Shown here piece after piece: positions 17,883 through 26,770 of a stretch of DNA of 64,000 nucleotides. The translations under genes and the position numbers were made by a program. Numbering within the stretch: position 1 is the first letter of the stretch; the number at the start of each line of letters is the position of its first letter. This stretch comes from Streptomyces sp. NBC_00620 (GTDB lineage Bacteria > Actinomycetota > Actinomycetes > Streptomycetales > Streptomycetaceae), in NCBI RefSeq assembly GCF_026341825.1, contig NZ_JAPENY010000001.1, positions 2,170,001 to 2,234,000 on the forward strand. The letters run 5' to 3'. A model generated the notes under the pieces. That model did not search any database. It was not told the DNA's origin and saw only the letters and a program-made list of their open reading frames with translations.

Positions 17883-17929
17883 TGTACCGAGTCAATCTTT
17901 TATCTGGGATCAAATTTCATCTTGGTACA
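17883..17929. promoter_or_regulatory. Divergent MFS/tetR promoter with inverted TGTACC sites
   Basis: TGTACCGAG at 17883-17891 and its inverted partner (TGTACCAAG on the minus strand, at 17921-17929) flank an AT-rich centre. Each half-site overlaps a -10-like hexamer: TACATA toward the MFS gene and TACAGT (17926-17931) toward tetR, the latter six bases before the tetR ATG. A repressor bound here would block both genes. Inference. Confidence 0.5.
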
Positions 17930-17937
17930 GTGATTTC

Positions 17938-18576
17938 ATGGCTGAGGCGATGGGGCTGCGTGAACGCAAGAAGCTGCAGACAGCGATGCGGATCTACCGG
18001 ACAGCGGTCGCGCTGTTCGCCGAGAAGGGCTTCGACCACGTCTCCGTGCAGGAGATCGCCGACGCCGCCGACGTCTCCAAGATGACCGTCTTCAACTACT
18101 TCGGCACCAAAGAGGACTTGGTCTTCAAGCCCATGGAGGAGCACTTCTCCGATGCCGCCCGTGCCGTGCGCGAGCGGGCGCCGGGCGAGTCCGCGGTGGA
18201 GGCCGTACGCCGTCAGCTCCTGGACATGATCGAGGCGCGCGACCCCTCGGTCGGCCTGCACAGCGAACCGTTCGCCCGCCGGATCCGCGCGGTCGTCATG
18301 GCGACGCCGGTCCTCAGGGAACGCGCGTACCTGCTGTCCGAGAAGGGCGCACGCGAACTGGCCGACCTGCTCACCGAGGAGACCGGCGACACCACGCCGG
18401 CCCTGATCGCCGCCGCCACACTCACCGCCGCCCGCCAGGCCCTGGTCGAGGAGCACCACCTCCGCATCGACGCCGGCGAAACCGTCGACGAGGTCGCCGC
18501 CGACGCCGCCCAGCTCGCCGAGCGGGCCTTCGCGCTGGTGGAGGGGGGTCTCAAGAACTACGCGCGTAAGGAGTGA
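17938..18576 (+). CDS. TetR-family transcriptional regulator
   Basis: 212 residues from the ATG at 17938. The N-terminal helix-turn-helix is classic: AVALFAEKGFDHVSVQEIAD, then AADVSKMTVFNYFGTKEDLV, about residues 22-65. The rest is a helical ligand domain without recognisable specificity. Divergent from the MFS pump, which it probably represses until an exported drug binds. No ribosome binding site but a -10-like TACAGT six bases upstream, so the mRNA is probably leaderless. Confidence 0.92.
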   Translation: MAEAMGLRERKKLQTAMRIYRTAVALFAEKGFDHVSVQEIADAADVSKMTVFNYFGTKEDLVFKPMEEHFSDAARAVRERAPGESAVEAVRRQLLDMIEARDPSVGLHSEPFARRIRAVVMATPVLRERAYLLSEKGARELADLLTEETGDTTPALIAAATLTAARQALVEEHHLRIDAGETVDEVAADAAQLAERAFALVEGGLKNYARKE

Positions 18577-18607
18577 GACGTCCGCGGGGTCCGCCCCGGC
18601 CTTCCAT

Positions 18608-18650
18608 GCGGACCAGGCTCACCGCCTCCACGCGGACTAGGCTCACCGCC
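18608..18650 (+). repeat. Direct repeat with leaderless-type promoter
   Basis: GCGGACCAGGCTCACCGCC and GCGGACTAGGCTCACCGCC are separated by five bases. The second copy contains TAGGCT seven bases before the ATG at 18651 and looks like a -10 element; the first differs by one base (CAGGCT). Confidence 0.6.
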
Positions 18651-19451
18651 ATGCCTCCGGCCAAAAAACGACGCACCCGTACGTACGACTCCGTCAAGAT
18701 CCGCGCCGCGGTGCTGGCCCAGTTCGGGAACGTACGCGAAGCCGTACGCGGCCTGCGTGACGAGGAGTTGGCCCTTCCCGCCGGCCTCGGGGACTGGACC
18801 GTACGGGAGTTGGCCGCGCACATCACGATGGCCGTCGAGACGGTCAGCCGGAACATCGACCGGCCGGAGCCCGGCAAGGCCGAACTCGCCCTGCTCGACT
18901 GGCCGTTCGCGACCGCCGCGCGGGCCGGTGACATCGCCGACGGCACACGGGAGCTGGCCGCGGCCAACCCCGACCTCGACGCCCTCTACGCCCGCACCGG
19001 GGAACGCCTCACGCACAGGCTCGCAGAGGCCCCCGGCGACCGCGTCCTCGCCGCCCGCACCGGCGCGATGACCCTCGCCGACTACCTCGTCACCCGCACC
19101 GTCGAACTCGTCGTCCACACCGACGACCTGAACCGCGCCGTACCCGGCCTGGACATCCCGTACGACCGTCAGGCGCTCGCCGCCTGCACCCGGCTGCTCG
19201 CCGACGCGCTCGCGGTGAAGGCGCCCGGCGCGTCGACGGAGGTGCGGATTCCGCCGTACGCGGTCGTGCAGTGTGTGGAGGGGCCGCGGCACACGCGGGG
19301 CACCCCGCCCAACGTCGTCGAGACCGACCCGCTGACCTGGATCCGGCTCGCGACGGGACGTACGGAGTGGCAGGCGGCGCTGGCGGACGCCAAGGTCAGC
19401 GCGAGCGGGGAGCGGGCGGACCTGGGCGGACTGCTGCCTCTCATGGGCTGA
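18651..19451 (+). CDS. Maleylpyruvate isomerase-family, mycothiol-dependent protein
   Basis: 266 residues from the ATG at 18651; the open frame upstream is a repeat and is excluded. The N-terminal DinB/MDMPI-like four-helix domain shows LGDWTVRELAAHITMAVETV and TVELVVHTDDLNRAV, with the His, Glu and His expected to bind one divalent metal. The C-terminal part (about 180-266) fits the sterol-carrier-like domain of this family. Members use mycothiol as cofactor for isomerase or S-transferase reactions. Substrate unknown, and no catabolic cluster is nearby. Confidence 0.8.
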   Translation: MPPAKKRRTRTYDSVKIRAAVLAQFGNVREAVRGLRDEELALPAGLGDWTVRELAAHITMAVETVSRNIDRPEPGKAELALLDWPFATAARAGDIADGTRELAAANPDLDALYARTGERLTHRLAEAPGDRVLAARTGAMTLADYLVTRTVELVVHTDDLNRAVPGLDIPYDRQALAACTRLLADALAVKAPGASTEVRIPPYAVVQCVEGPRHTRGTPPNVVETDPLTWIRLATGRTEWQAALADAKVSASGERADLGGLLPLMG

Positions 19452-19522
19452 GCGGAGGCGGGGAGGACGGGACCGTTTGACCTGGATGGAACCAACCACC
19501 CCACCCGCCCCGTCACATCGGC

Positions 19523-20326
19523 ATGTACAGGCAGCGACTCACCCTCACCGCCCTGACCCTCATCCCGCTCGCCATGGCCTGCGGCAACGAAACCGGCGAC
19601 GGAACCGGCAGCGGCTCGGTCGGCTCGGGCGCCAATGCGGACGTCACCGGCGCCCACTGGATCATCGACAGCGTCACCGTGGACGGCACCAGTCATGCCG
19701 CCCCAGCGGGAGCGAACGTCGAGTTCGGCGAGAACGGCAAGGTCCAGGGGAACTACGGCTGCAACCACTTCAGCGCGACCGCCACCTTCAAGGACGGCAG
19801 CATCGACGTCGGCGAGACGTCGATGACCGAGATGGCCTGCGAGGAAGGCCCCATGGAGTTCGAGCGGACCCTCGCCCGCACGCTCGCCGACGGCGCGCTC
19901 ACCACGGCGGTCAAGGGCGACGAGCTCACCCTCACCACCGGCACAGGCGACCGAGTCCACCTCACCAAGGAGCAGGCCGCCCCGCTCTACGGCACCAAGT
20001 GGGCCGTCACGGCGCTCGGTGACGGGGAAGTGGCCCAGTCCCTCCCGGAGGGCGCCGAACCGTACCTCGTCCTCGACAAGGAGAAAGGGACGGTTTCCGG
20101 CCACCTCGGCTGCAACGACGTGTCCGCGAAAGCCACCGTCAGCGACGGACATATCACCCTCGGAACGCCGAAGACGACCCGCATGATGTGCGACAGCTCA
20201 CTCATGGACACCGAGAAGACACTGCTCGGCCTGTTCGACAGCAAGGTCGGCTACGAACTGGATCACCGCTCCCTCACGCTGACCAGCACAAACGGCGAGA
20301 GCGTGACGGCTGTCGCCGGTAAGTGA
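19523..20326 (+). CDS. Exported protein with two META (HslJ-like) domains
   Basis: 267 residues. N-terminal MYRQRLTLTALTLIPLAMAC is a hydrophobic export signal ending at a cysteine; the lipobox (LAMAC) is weak, so a lipoprotein is likely but not certain. Two META domains follow a Gly/Ser linker: the first with GNYGCNHFSATATF and MACEEGPMEFERTL, the second with GHLGCNDVSAKATV and MMCDSSLMDTEKTL. In E. coli HslJ, this domain is linked to heat and novobiocin tolerance; the role here is unknown. It has no operon partner. Confidence 0.8.
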   Translation: MYRQRLTLTALTLIPLAMACGNETGDGTGSGSVGSGANADVTGAHWIIDSVTVDGTSHAAPAGANVEFGENGKVQGNYGCNHFSATATFKDGSIDVGETSMTEMACEEGPMEFERTLARTLADGALTTAVKGDELTLTTGTGDRVHLTKEQAAPLYGTKWAVTALGDGEVAQSLPEGAEPYLVLDKEKGTVSGHLGCNDVSAKATVSDGHITLGTPKTTRMMCDSSLMDTEKTLLGLFDSKVGYELDHRSLTLTSTNGESVTAVAGK

Positions 20327-20374
20327 GCCGTCAGGGTCCCGTATCCCCAATTCGGACCAGTGGTCGATCTCGCC

Positions 20375-20380
20375 TACACT
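20375..20380 (+). promoter_or_regulatory. -10-like TACACT for leaderless purF mRNA
   Basis: TACACT ends seven bases before the purF GTG; a weak -35 (TTCGGA) lies 18 bases upstream. No Shine-Dalgarno sequence. Confidence 0.5.
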
Positions 20381-20387
20381 CGGTGCC

Positions 20388-21917
20388 GTGCCACGTGGTG
20401 ACGGTCGACTCAATCATGATCTGCTCCCCGGTGAGAAAGGCCCCCAGGACGCTTGCGGCGTCTTCGGAGTCTGGGCTCCGGGCGAAGAGGTCGCCAAGCT
20501 CACTTACTTCGGGCTCTACGCCCTCCAGCATCGAGGCCAGGAATCCGCGGGGATCGCGGTCAGCAATGGCTCCAAGATCCTCGTCTTCAAGGACATGGGC
20601 CTCGTGTCCCAGGTCTTCGACGAGACCTCTCTCGGCTCCCTCCAGGGTCATATCGCGGTCGGTCACGCCCGCTACTCGACCACCGGAGCCTCCACCTGGG
20701 AGAACGCCCAGCCGACGTTCCGTGCCACCGCGCACGGTTCCATCGCGCTCGGCCACAACGGCAACCTGGTCAACACGGCGCAGCTCGCCGAGATGGTCGC
20801 CGACCTCCCCAAGCAGCAGGACGGCCGCTCCCCGCGCGTGGCGGCCACCAACGACACCGACCTCCTGACGGCGCTCCTCGCCGCCCAGGTCGACGACGAC
20901 GGCAAGCCGCTGACCATAGAAGAGGCCTCCGCGAGGATCCTTCCGCAGGTCCAGGGCGCCTTCTCGCTCGTCTTCATGGACGAGGACACCCTGTACGCGG
21001 CCCGCGACCCGCAGGGCGTCCGCCCGCTGGTCCTCGGCCGCCTGGAGCGCGGCTGGGTCGTCGCCTCGGAGTCCGCCGCCCTCGACATCTGCGGCGCCTC
21101 CTTCGTCCGTGAGATCGAGCCGGGCGAGTTCGTCGCCATCGACGCGGACGGCCTGCGTACGTCGCGATTCGCTGAGGCAAAGCCCAAGGGCTGCGTCTTC
21201 GAGTACGTCTATCTGGCCCGTCCCGACACGGACATCGCCGGTCGGAATGTGTACCTCTCGCGCGTCGAAATGGGCCGCAAACTCGCCAAAGAAGCTCCCG
21301 TCGAGGCAGATCTGGTCATAGCTACTCCGGAGTCCGGGACGCCCGCGGCGATCGGTTACGCGGAGGCCAGCGGGATCCCCTTCGGCGCGGGTCTCGTCAA
21401 GAACGCCTACGTCGGCCGGACCTTCATCCAGCCCTCGCAGACCATCCGCCAGCTCGGCATCCGTCTGAAGCTGAACCCCTTGAAGGAAGTCATCAAGGGC
21501 AAGCGCCTGGTCGTCGTCGACGACTCGATCGTCCGCGGCAACACCCAGCGCGCGCTGGTGCGGATGCTGCGCGAAGCCGGCGCGGCGGAGGTCCACATCA
21601 GGATCTCCTCGCCCCCGGTGAAGTGGCCCTGCTTCTTCGGCATCGACTTCCCGACCCGCGCGGAGCTGATCGCCAACGGCATGACGATCGACGAGATCGG
21701 CACCTCGCTGGGCGCCGACTCCCTGTCGTACATCTCCATCGACGGCATGATCGAAGCCACCACCATCGACAAGCCGAACCTGTGCCGCGCCTGCTTCGAC
21801 GGCGAGTACCCGATGGACCTCCCGGACCCCGAGCTGCTGGGCAAGCAGCTCCTGGAGACCGAGCTGGCGGCAGGTCCTGCCGCCACGGCCGCGGCCGACG
21901 CGATCCGTCGCCCGTAA
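20388..21917 (+). CDS. purF: Amidophosphoribosyltransferase
   Basis: First committed step of purine synthesis: PRPP plus glutamine to phosphoribosylamine. 509 residues. C23 in QDACGVFGVWAP is the catalytic N-terminal nucleophile after removal of a 22-residue propeptide. The PRPP loop is VVVDDSIVRGNTQRAL. Cysteines in GCVFEYVYLARPD, KWPCFFGIDFPT and NLCRACFDGEYP fit the Fe-S-containing Bacillus-type enzyme, which is oxygen-sensitive. GTG start with a -10-like element seven bases upstream. purM follows 34 bases later and is probably cotranscribed. Confidence 0.97.
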   Translation: MPRGDGRLNHDLLPGEKGPQDACGVFGVWAPGEEVAKLTYFGLYALQHRGQESAGIAVSNGSKILVFKDMGLVSQVFDETSLGSLQGHIAVGHARYSTTGASTWENAQPTFRATAHGSIALGHNGNLVNTAQLAEMVADLPKQQDGRSPRVAATNDTDLLTALLAAQVDDDGKPLTIEEASARILPQVQGAFSLVFMDEDTLYAARDPQGVRPLVLGRLERGWVVASESAALDICGASFVREIEPGEFVAIDADGLRTSRFAEAKPKGCVFEYVYLARPDTDIAGRNVYLSRVEMGRKLAKEAPVEADLVIATPESGTPAAIGYAEASGIPFGAGLVKNAYVGRTFIQPSQTIRQLGIRLKLNPLKEVIKGKRLVVVDDSIVRGNTQRALVRMLREAGAAEVHIRISSPPVKWPCFFGIDFPTRAELIANGMTIDEIGTSLGADSLSYISIDGMIEATTIDKPNLCRACFDGEYPMDLPDPELLGKQLLETELAAGPAATAAADAIRRP

Positions 21918-21951
21918 GCGCCCCGTATCCCGACCCGAAAGATCCCAGGCA

Positions 21952-23022
21952 ATGTCTGAGACCAGTACCGGTGCCTCGTACGCGTCCGCCGGCGTCGACA
22001 TCGAAGCCGGCGACCGCGCCGTAGAGCTGATGAAGGAGTGGGTGAAGAAGACGCAGCGCCCCGAGGTCCTCGGCGGCCTCGGCGGCTTCGCCGGTCTCTT
22101 CGACGCCTCGGCCCTCAAGCGCTTCGAGCGGCCGCTGCTCGCCTCCGCCACGGACGGCGTGGGCACGAAGGTCGACCTCGCCCGGCAGCTCGGCGTGTAC
22201 GACACCATCGGCCACGACCTGGTCGCGATGGTCATGGACGACATCGTGGTGTGCGGCGCCGAGCCGCTCTTCATGACCGACTACATCTGCGTCGGCAAGG
22301 TCCACCCCGAGCGCGTCGCCGCCATCGTCAAAGGCATCGCCGAGGGCTGTGTCCTCGCGGGCTGCGCCCTCGTGGGCGGCGAGACGGCCGAGCACCCGGG
22401 CCTCCTCGGCCCGGACGACTTCGACGTCGCGGGTGCGGGCACCGGTGTGGTCGAGGCCGACCAGCTGCTCGGCGCGGATCGTATCCGTACGGGTGACGCG
22501 GTGATCGCCATGGCGTCCTCAGGGCTTCACTCGAACGGGTACTCGCTCGTCCGGCACGTCCTCCTCGACCGGGCGAAGCTGAAGCTCGACAGCCACATCG
22601 AGGAGTTCGGCCGCACGCTCGGCGAGGAGCTCCTGGAGCCCACCAGGATCTACTCGCTGGACTGCCTGGCCCTCACCCGCACCGCCGAGGTGCACGCCTT
22701 CTCGCACGTCACCGGCGGCGGACTCGCGGCCAACCTGGCCCGCGTCATCCCGGACGGCCTGCACGCGATCGTCGACCGCGAGACCTGGACCCCGGCCCCG
22801 GTCTTCGACCTCGTCGGCAGGACCGGAGACGTCGAGCGCCTGGAGCTGGAGAAGACCCTCAACATGGGTGTCGGCATGATCGCGATCGTCCCCGAGGAGT
22901 CGGCGGACGTGGCGCTCGCCACCCTCGCGGACCGCGGTGTGGACGCGTGGATCGCCGGTGAGATCACCGAGCGGGGCAAGCACGCGACGGGCGCGGCACT
23001 GATCGGCGACTACGCGAAGTAG
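21952..23022 (+). CDS. purM: Phosphoribosylformylglycinamidine cyclo-ligase (AIR synthetase)
   Basis: Closes the imidazole ring (FGAM to AIR, ATP-dependent). 356 residues. Marks: SYASAGVDIEAGDRAVELMK, LLASATDGVGTKVDLA, DIVVCGAEPLFMTDYI, and HVTGGGLAANLARVIP. Downstream of purF by 34 bases; followed by a strong hairpin. PurM and PurL share a fold and act in consecutive steps but are encoded in different operons here. Confidence 0.97.
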   Translation: MSETSTGASYASAGVDIEAGDRAVELMKEWVKKTQRPEVLGGLGGFAGLFDASALKRFERPLLASATDGVGTKVDLARQLGVYDTIGHDLVAMVMDDIVVCGAEPLFMTDYICVGKVHPERVAAIVKGIAEGCVLAGCALVGGETAEHPGLLGPDDFDVAGAGTGVVEADQLLGADRIRTGDAVIAMASSGLHSNGYSLVRHVLLDRAKLKLDSHIEEFGRTLGEELLEPTRIYSLDCLALTRTAEVHAFSHVTGGGLAANLARVIPDGLHAIVDRETWTPAPVFDLVGRTGDVERLELEKTLNMGVGMIAIVPEESADVALATLADRGVDAWIAGEITERGKHATGAALIGDYAK

Positions 23023-23054
23023 GCACGCGAAGTAGGCACCCAGGGCAGCACAAA

Positions 23055-23088
23055 ACCCGGTCCGGTGTGGAACCACCCCGGACCGGGT
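23055..23088. terminator. Terminator between purM and DUF3073 gene
   Basis: ACCCGGTCCGG and CCGGACCGGGT arms around a 12-base loop, placed between convergent genes. Confidence 0.85.
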
Positions 23089-23147
23089 GAGGTGCAGATG
23101 CTATGAGGCTCTACGAGAACGCCGAACCTGCTGACCCGCTGGTAGCG

Positions 23148-23405
23148 CTACGCGCCGCGACGTTGCGACTGGGGACCGGACTCGTCGTCCTCGTCCTCGT
23201 CGTCGTCGTTATAGAGATCCGCGTACTGCGCGTACGGGTCGTCTTCTTCCTCGTCGTCGTCCTCGAACGGCTCGCCATTCGGCGGCTGTTGCGAAGTCGA
23301 AGCGCCCAGCTCATTGGCCAGACGCGAGAGGTCAGTCCCGCCGCTGCTGTACTTCAGCTGGCGGGCGACCTTCGTCTGCTTGGCCTTTGCCCGGCCGCGC
23401 CCCAT
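23148..23405 (-). CDS. DUF3073 family small protein
   Basis: 85 residues from the ATG at 23405, chosen because MGRGRAKAKQTKVARQLKYS is the conserved start of this actinobacterial family; the upstream open frame has no conservation I recognise. Basic N-terminus, then a very acidic middle (EDDDEEEDDPYAQ, DDDEDEDDE) and a basic tail, so it is highly charged and probably disordered. Function unknown; the basic-acidic layout might suit nucleic-acid or ribosome contact. Convergent with purM. Confidence 0.85.
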   Translation of the reverse strand: MGRGRAKAKQTKVARQLKYSSGGTDLSRLANELGASTSQQPPNGEPFEDDDEEEDDPYAQYADLYNDDDEDEDDESGPQSQRRGA

Positions 23406-23685
23406 GGCTCGACCCCCTCGGATACGGGGCTCGGTGGCCCCAGAGTCTTGACACGCGTTCATGATCTGGAACGGGCTCTCCGTGAAGAGACCGGTCCGTA
23501 GGGCTTCCACGGTACCTGCTCCCGCGCCCATACGGTACGTCGCCCGCAGGACGCGCGTGTGCGCAGAACCTGCGAGGAGCCCTGTCCTCGCTGGTCAACC
23601 GCGATTTTAACCTCTTCTTGGCGGCCGACCCGCCGACAGACGTGAGAGTTCTCTCCAACACCCGCCGGCGGGTACCTCCCGGGGG

Positions 23686-24768
23686 TCAGCCGCGGCGCGC
23701 CTCGGCCATCCGCTGCTCGGCGATCCGGTCGGCCGCGGCGGCCGGCGGAATCCCGTCCTCCTTCGCACGTGCGAATATGGCCAGCGTGGTGTCGAAGATC
23801 TTCGCGGCCTTCGCCTTGCACCGGTCGAAGTCGAAACCGTGCAGTTCGTCGGCGACCTGGATGACGCCGCCGGCGTTCACGACGTAGTCCGGCGCGTAGA
23901 GGATCCCGCGGTCGGCGAGGTCCTTCTCGACACCCGGGTGCGCGAGCTGGTTGTTGGCGGCGCCGCACACGATCTTCGCGGTGAGCACCGGCACGGAGTC
24001 GTCGCTGAGGGCCCCGCCGAGTGCGCAGGGGGCGTAGATGTCGAGGCCCTCGACGCGGATCAGCGCCTCGGTGTCCGACGCCACCGCCACGGACGGGTGC
24101 TCGTCGACGATCCGCCGGACGGACTCGTCCCGCACGTCAGTGATCACGACCTGCGCCCCCTCCTCGAGCAGATGCCCGACCAGATGGCGGCCCACCTTGC
24201 CGACGCCCGCGATGCCGACCGTACGGCCGCGCAGCGTCGGGTCGCCCCACAGGTGCTGGGCGCTCGCCCGCATGCCCTGGAAGACACCGAAGGCCGTCAG
24301 CACGGACGAGTCGCCCGCGCCGCCGTTCTCCGGGGACCGCCCGGTCGTCCAGCGGCACTCGCGCGCCACGACGTCCATGTCGGCGACATACGTACCGACG
24401 TCGCACGCGGTGACGTACCGGCCGCCGAGCGAGGCCACGAACCGGCCGTACGCGAGGAGCAGTTCCTCGCTCTTGAGCGTGTCGGGGTCGCCGATGATGA
24501 CGGCCTTGCCGCCGCCGTGGTCGAGGCCGGCCATGGCGTTCTTGTACGACATCCCGCGCGAGAGGTTCAGGGCGTCGGCGACGGCCTCCTCCTCGCTCGC
24601 GTACGGGTAGAAGCGCGTACCGCCGAGGGCGGGGCCCAGGGCGGTGGAGTGGATGGCGATGACGGCCTTGAGGCCGCTGGAGCGGTCCTGGCAGAGCACT
24701 ACTTGCTCATGACCGCCCTGGTCCGAGTGGAACAGGGTGTGCAGGACGCCGTCGGATACGTCGGTCAC
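23686..24768 (-). CDS. vdh: Valine (branched-chain amino acid) dehydrogenase
   Basis: NAD-dependent oxidative deamination of valine, leucine and isoleucine, feeding branched fatty acids and polyketide precursors. 360 residues. [20 protein letters not shown] opens the protein; the catalytic lysine lies in [14 protein letters not shown]; the NAD fold has [22 protein letters not shown] and [12 protein letters not shown] complete the family pattern. GTG at 24768 is chosen because GGGAG lies eight bases upstream, giving [10 protein letters not shown]. Its direction is opposite to the next gene, from which it is separated by 247 bases. Confidence 0.95.
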   Translation of the reverse strand: MTDVSDGVLHTLFHSDQGGHEQVVLCQDRSSGLKAVIAIHSTALGPALGGTRFYPYASEEEAVADALNLSRGMSYKNAMAGLDHGGGKAVIIGDPDTLKSEELLLAYGRFVASLGGRYVTACDVGTYVADMDVVARECRWTTGRSPENGGAGDSSVLTAFGVFQGMRASAQHLWGDPTLRGRTVGIAGVGKVGRHLVGHLLEEGAQVVITDVRDESVRRIVDEHPSVAVASDTEALIRVEGLDIYAPCALGGALSDDSVPVLTAKIVCGAANNQLAHPGVEKDLADRGILYAPDYVVNAGGVIQVADELHGFDFDRCKAKAAKIFDTTLAIFARAKEDGIPPAAAADRIAEQRMAEARRG

Positions 24769-25015
24769 TGTGGTGACTCCCAGGTAATAAGCGGCGGTTG
24801 ACGTGCGGGTCCCGTACGGGTGGCGGGCGCCCGTGGGCATGAGACTAGAGCCTGTGCCCGGCCGCCATCCGCGCAGTGTTCAGGATCACCTTCCACCGGA
24901 GTACGGTCCTCTTCGGCCGTGGCACGATTTGCAGTGTTTTCCCGGTCTTGTGTGCGTGGGTCGAGCGGGATCGGAGCCCGGGTTTCGGGTCCGGCCGGTT
25001 GGGGAGGGAGCAGGC

Positions 25016-25864
25016 GTGCCCAAGGTGTCCTCCGTGATCGTCCCGTACGCGTCCTATCTGCGCGTGTACGAACCGCTGGCCGCCTTCCCCGAGCCGGAGC
25101 GCGGCCACTGGGCCCGTTATGCCCGCCGCCCCGAGCGCCCCTCGTACCAGGACGAACTACGGCGCTCCCTGGCCGACTTGCTGCCCACCCCGCCGATCCC
25201 CGTGCCGGTGCACGAGAGCGGCGACGCGTTCGTGGTCGAGGTCGACGGGGTGCTCTGCGTGTGCCCCTGGCGCACCCGGCTGCGCGGCTGGCAGGCCCTG
25301 GGCGAGCTGGGCGAGGAACTGCCGGAGTCGGTCCTCGACGCGGTCCTGCCCTCGCTCGTACGCCGTCAGGCCGCCCTCGACTACGAACGCTGGCTGGAGC
25401 GCAACCCCGACGCCCGCCCGTGGATCCGCACCTCGACCTGGCAGGTGCCGCTGAACTGGTTCGTGCTCGTCTCCGACGAGGAGCGGCTGTACGAGAAGGG
25501 CGCGGGGCCCGACGGAGCCGCGCCGGGGCTGCGGTACCGGACGCCGATGGTGCAGGCCCGGCGGCGGACTGCGCGGGCTCTGAAGACGCTGAAGGACACC
25601 ATCGAGGACGGGCCGCTCATCGACGGCCTGCTGGACGTGGGGCGCTGGCTGGAGGAGTTCCACCCGCGCTCGCTGGTCGAGCTGGACTACGGCGGCCTTG
25701 TGCACGTCGTGCCCGCGGGGGAGCTCGAGGGGGACCACTCGGCCGCGGACGTCCACGAGGGCATCGACGCGCTGCGCACCGGGGACGGGGCCGCGGCGGG
25801 CGAGGCGTACGGGCGGCTTGTGGAACGCTGGCGGTCGGTCAGGGACCGGCGCTCGGCGAACTGA
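25016..25864 (+). CDS. Conserved actinobacterial protein of unknown function
   Basis: 282 residues from the GTG at 25016, preceded by GGGGAGGGAGCAGGC, a strong ribosome binding site; the longer open frame upstream overlaps the vdh promoter. No domain is recognised. Visible features: tryptophan-rich conserved-looking segments (VCPWRTRLRGWQALGELG, RPWIRTSTWQVPLNWFVLVS), a central MVQARRRTARALKTLKDTIE and an acidic C-terminal half. No signal peptide or membrane span. It lies between vdh and bldC, where Streptomyces commonly carry an unnamed gene. It might be an adaptor or regulator; I have no evidence for an enzyme. Confidence 0.75.
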   Translation: MPKVSSVIVPYASYLRVYEPLAAFPEPERGHWARYARRPERPSYQDELRRSLADLLPTPPIPVPVHESGDAFVVEVDGVLCVCPWRTRLRGWQALGELGEELPESVLDAVLPSLVRRQAALDYERWLERNPDARPWIRTSTWQVPLNWFVLVSDEERLYEKGAGPDGAAPGLRYRTPMVQARRRTARALKTLKDTIEDGPLIDGLLDVGRWLEEFHPRSLVELDYGGLVHVVPAGELEGDHSAADVHEGIDALRTGDGAAAGEAYGRLVERWRSVRDRRSAN

Positions 25865-26387
25865 CGTGATCCCGGTCTCGGCGGCGCCGTGAACTCACCC
25901 GGCGTGCTTACGCTCTGAAGGTGCCTCATCGCGGGACGTAGGTCCCGATCCGGTCTTTTGCGTCAATGGCGTGTCAAGCGTGACGGATGGCACTTACCTG
26001 GCCCTTGCGCCCCTTGCCCATCCTCGTGCCAAAATAGGACAAGGAGCCCGGGGGAGGGCTCCGCCCGCCCACGTATGGGTGGAATCTCAGCATTGCACGC
26101 TATGGGGGGTCTCGTGACTCCTGATCGCCCTGTGACTGATCGTCACAGTGGCGTGACTGTCCGCTATGGCATGGTCCATCGGCTTCCGTCGCTGATGAAC
26201 ACCTGGGAGGGCAATTCCATCGGTTTGGCCGACGTGGCTGGACGGATGGTGTAGTTGTAGTGCCGAGGACAAGCCGTTCGTCCTATAACCGACTCGGCCC
26301 GCGTCCGCCATTTCGGGCAACGCGGGTCAAGGTGCAGAATTTAGAGGAATGAACCGAGAAGGTTCGGTTCTCCCGAGGAGGCCGCTC
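25865..26387. promoter_or_regulatory. 523-bp upstream region of bldC
   Basis: Contains a hairpin (GGAGCCC at 26043-26049 with GGGCTCC at 26056-26062), a weak small open frame from the ATG at 26074 to 26254 with poor GC bias, and overlapping inverted repeats just before bldC (GAACC-GAGAA-GGTTC, then GAGAA-GGTTCGG-TTCTC). The latter could form a hairpin close to the bldC ribosome binding site. No other gene is supported. Confidence 0.45.
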
Positions 26388-26594
26388 ATGACCGCTCGCA
26401 CCCCTGATGCCGAGCCGCTGCTGACCCCGGCTGAGGTCGCCACGATGTTCCGCGTGGACCCGAAGACGGTCACGCGGTGGGCGAAGGCCGGCAAGCTTAC
26501 GTCCATCCGCACGCTCGGCGGACACCGCCGCTACCGCGAAGCTGAGGTCCGCGCGCTACTCGCGGGTATCCCGCAGCAGCGCAGCGAGGTCTGA
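26388..26594 (+). CDS. bldC: Developmental regulator BldC (MerR-like DNA-binding protein)
   Basis: 68 residues from the ATG at 26388, with GAGGAGG about eight bases upstream. The sequence LLTPAEVATMFRVDPKTVTR, then WAKAGKLTSIRTLGGHRRYR, is the winged-helix DNA-binding domain of BldC, a MerR relative without the dimerisation helix or effector domain. BldC binds as head-to-tail oligomers and delays the onset of sporulation. Terminated by a strong hairpin with a T-run at 26730-26770. The long leader with hairpins suggests post-transcriptional control. Confidence 0.97.
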   Translation: MTARTPDAEPLLTPAEVATMFRVDPKTVTRWAKAGKLTSIRTLGGHRRYREAEVRALLAGIPQQRSEV

Positions 26595-26729
26595 ACAAGC
26601 GCATAGGAGGGCATTTCGGTAGGTCCCCCAACCCGCCGTCACGCCCGAACCACAGCTCCAAGCGACGCGTGTCCTGCCCCAACGGGACCCACGCCCGACC
26701 CAATTTCACAAGCGACAAGGGTGCGTCGT

Positions 26730-26770
26730 AGATCGCGCTGGACTCCGCCGGGTCCAGCGCGATCTTTTTT
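26730..26770 (+). terminator. Rho-independent terminator of bldC
   Basis: AGATCGCGCTGGAC, eight-base loop, GTCCAGCGCGATCT, then TTTTT. This is one of the few T-tailed terminators in the window. Confidence 0.93.

Noticed and set aside
26074..26254. 60-residue small protein upstream of bldC
   Set aside because: GC bias at third positions is weak and no good ribosome binding site is present; kept only as a remark under the bldC leader.
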